Source: Argentina anserina (Eukaryota; Streptophyta; Magnoliopsida; Rosales; Rosaceae). Taken from it: 64,000 nt of DNA. Below, piece by piece: positions 61,693 to 64,000 of the stretch. The notes under the pieces are model-generated. The model was given only the letters and a program-made list of their open reading frames with translations. It did not search any database and had not been told where the DNA came from. The stretch's first letter is position 1; each line of letters starts with the position of its first letter. The position numbers and the translations under genes are program-made. Location of the stretch: positions 15,128,001 through 15,192,000 of the forward strand of contig NC_065877.1 in NCBI RefSeq assembly GCF_933775445.1. The letters run 5' to 3'.

Positions 61693-62982
61693 CTATGAGA
61701 AACATCGAATAAAAAGACATTATTATCAGGATGGAATTAGAGAAGGTGGGACAAAAGATGATTTCACACCCTCTTTAGGTTGAACAAAAGATAAAAAAAT
61801 TCACAGCATGTCAAACACGATGGAACCCCCACAAGATAAGTTTGATCAACATCAAGTAAAAATGCCATATCACTATTTGCAGTATTAGCTTACTAGTAGC
61901 CCACCAGGAGCTTAACATGTGGCAACTTAATAAGAGAAATATCATTCAAAACTCCCAAAAAAAAAACCAATTAAACAAGCAGCAGATTAACAGTTATCTC
62001 TACTCACCTATGTATATGGCAAACAAGAACATAGAGAACACAACACTCAAGTGTTGAAAACTCCCAAAGTAACAGAAGCATTCCTACTTAACAAAAAAAA
62101 AAGCAAGACCAAGAATGATTACCCTTAAGAGCAACAAAACAGAAATCAGTAATACAACTACATCTGAGAATAGCTCCACATTTTTTTTCATTTAACTGAA
62201 CAAAATAACACAACCAAGACCCTGCACTACTCCACAAATGGTGGTTATCTTGCTCCAACCAGAACCCCTAATGGGCTGGTACTCAAAAGTGTAAAACACG
62301 CCTTCAGGAACTCCTATACCATCCCTGCATCTCTGAGTCGGAGGCTATAACTAAACAATTAACTAAAAAATTATATAAAATTTATCTGGCCCCATGCATG
62401 TCATACACCAGTTTGCGAACAAACATCAATCTGGTATTTTGCTCTTTGCATAAGCTGCAACTCAAGCTCTAACTTTGACCTGGGGAACAGTTTCCATTTA
62501 TTCAGACCTTAGACAAGTAACATCTCCGAAAAGAATATGAACTGTGAATTCTAGGAAAATAAAAGTACTCAAATGGGGTTGCCCTTTTTTGGGATTTGGT
62601 TACAGAGGCTCAGAGGACCTAGGCAAAATGTAAACTAAATAAGAAGAGATCCAAATTGCCAAAAGTTCTAGCTCTTTTCATCCAGCAATTTCATCCAGCA
62701 ATGCCTGAATAACATCAAAGGAGACTGACTCGTAAAATAGTACCCATAGTTTAAATACAATAAAAAATGTATCAAACTCCCCCAATCCTTCAACAGTTAA
62801 CGTGATTCATCCGACTCAAATTCATTCCAATAAATTCTAAACTTAATTCCAACTCAACCTGATGTTTTAAATCTCAAATAAATCAGCAATTTCCAACTCA
62901 TGGTCAATTGAATTTTCAAGAGTTTTGCTTTAACTCAGAAGTCCTCCCATAATCTCCCATTATTCCGTTCTTCTCATACATT
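61693..62982. other. NRPA1 intron, proximal part
   Basis: No further NRPA1 exon could be recognised between exon 61692-61533 and the right edge, so this is read as intron. AT-rich, no repeat structure noted. Confidence 0.5.
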
Positions 62983-63477
62983 TGTTGGGTTTTCCAGCCC
63001 ATGTGTTTTTCCTAAGATAGTTTCTTAGAGTATGGTGTTCCGGTAAGGATAGAGAATCCTTATTGATGATGGTTTACTTGTAGAAAGAGGAGGCTTTATA
63101 GCCTACCACTATTAGGAATAAGATTCCTATTTGGTGAGGAAATATGTTTGTTGTCCTTATGGCTATATAAGGAGGGGTTATGCTCTAGGTTTAGGCATCA
63201 CAGAGACAAAGAGCATAGTGTGTTCCATTCTCGGTTAGAGGGTGAGAGAGGGCAGAGAGGAGAAAGATAGGAAGAGAAGAGTCTTTGTCTTCTTAGTCTT
63301 TCTTGTGTACCCATTATTATCATAGTGGAAGTGTGTTTCTGTCCGGTGGATGTAGGCAAAGCTATTTGCTGAACCACCTTAAATCTGTGTTCTTGTGTTC
63401 TTTTCTTTGTGGTTGTTTCTCTTGGTTTGCTGTGCTTGTTCTCTTTCTCTGACTAACTTGTTGACCGATTCACTACA
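62983..63477 (+). mobile_element. 495-bp copia-type solo LTR
   Basis: TGTTGGGTTTTCC...GATTCACTACA with perfect 5-bp duplications ACATT (62978-62982 and 63478-63482). GGCTATATAAGGAGG (TATA box) and a later GTGGATGTAGGC...GAACCACC segment are typical of copia LTRs and give plus orientation. It lies opposite in sense to NRPA1, within its presumed intron. No internal domain. Confidence 0.85.
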
Positions 63478-63482
63478 ACATT

Positions 63483-63964
63483 ATAGTTCCATAATATTTG
63501 AATACAACTGCTAAATGGGTTTGAGACACAAATCAACAGGTTAGAGATGCAATTATTCAATGAACTACGAGATAAGGTATTGCCTCAGAATGGTTCCATA
63601 ATCCTAGTTTATGTATCATTATGGTGTCCTCAACTTACAAGATCCCATACAAATAAACAAGAAAATATTTGGTTCTGGAAACAAAATCCCCACTTACGAA
63701 CAAGCTTGAGAAAAAAGTGACTCCCAGGAACAAACGAGTGTTGAACTTTGAGATTAGTAATTCCATCGAAGACACTAACCCACGAGACTACAAGTTCAGA
63801 TAGATATATAGAAAGATAGAGAGACAGGGGTCTGGTTTGTCTCCCTCTAGACTATCCCCACTACCAAAGGACCTTACAATCACAAGGGTCCACAACCCAA
63901 AACATGAGAGATGTTTGTACATGGACGTATGTATATGTATATATACAATGAGAGAGAGCTAGAG

Positions 63965-64000
<36 letters not shown>
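63483..64000. other. NRPA1 intron or upstream sequence, GA repeat at window edge
   Basis: No recognisable exon. Ends in a GA dinucleotide run from about 63969 that continues past the window. Confidence 0.45.

Noticed and set aside
61700..64000. Upstream N-terminal NRPA1 exons within the window
   Set aside because: I looked on the minus strand for the conserved clamp region before the VMEHPQ exon and found none; it should lie beyond 64000.

Overview
The window is nuclear DNA of a flowering plant, almost certainly a eudicot. Its genes are intron-rich with GT-AG introns. It carries nested plant transposon families (CACTA, long-LTR Ty3/gypsy chromovirus, Mutator-like and hAT-like non-autonomous elements, a TRIM, solo LTRs). 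Its four recognisable host proteins are closest to dicot forms. A rosid (for example Rosaceae) is a guess from general resemblance, not something the sequence proves. No prokaryotic system, CRISPR array or viral genome is present.

Layout. 1-1223 (minus) is the 5' part of a chloroplast CtpA-type processing peptidase gene that runs off the left edge. 1.5-42 kb is mostly transposon. A CACTA element (2130-12421, 3-bp target duplication AGG) has degenerate transposase genes and a 2.9-kb solo LTR nested inside it. It is followed by an internally deleted, probably young LTR retrotransposon of the same LTR family in the opposite orientation (12599-20108, duplication TGTGG). A quieter AT-rich stretch (20.1-28.4 kb) holds one long-TIR element with an hAT-like element inside it. 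A two-exon WIP-family zinc-finger gene, closest to NTT/WIP2, lies at 28431-30615 (minus). From 31.6 to 42 kb comes a series of small DNA transposons, several with recognisable 8-9 bp duplications, and two small LTR insertions (a 215-bp solo LTR and a 567-bp TRIM).

45-64 kb is the gene-rich end. LST8, the WD40 subunit of the TOR complex, has ten exons on the plus strand (45176-48405). It is convergent with the gene for the largest subunit of RNA polymerase I (NRPA1, minus, last 15 exons, 49294-61692). The N-terminal NRPA1 exons lie beyond the right edge. Its introns have absorbed a foldback MITE, an hAT-like element containing a Mutator-like element, and a copia-type solo LTR.

Working together. 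The host genes are not an operon. CtpA acts in the thylakoid lumen on the photosystem II D1 precursor, WIP/NTT is a developmental transcription factor, LST8 belongs to TOR complex 1 and NRPA1 makes rRNA. TOR signalling is known to promote Pol I transcription, so the LST8/NRPA1 adjacency is notable, but nothing here shows it is functional. I found no convincing new biological system. The most informative structures are the nested insertions with intact target duplications, the LTR element whose deletion junction falls inside its own 5' LTR, and a 48-unit GAA expansion inside a transposase coding region.
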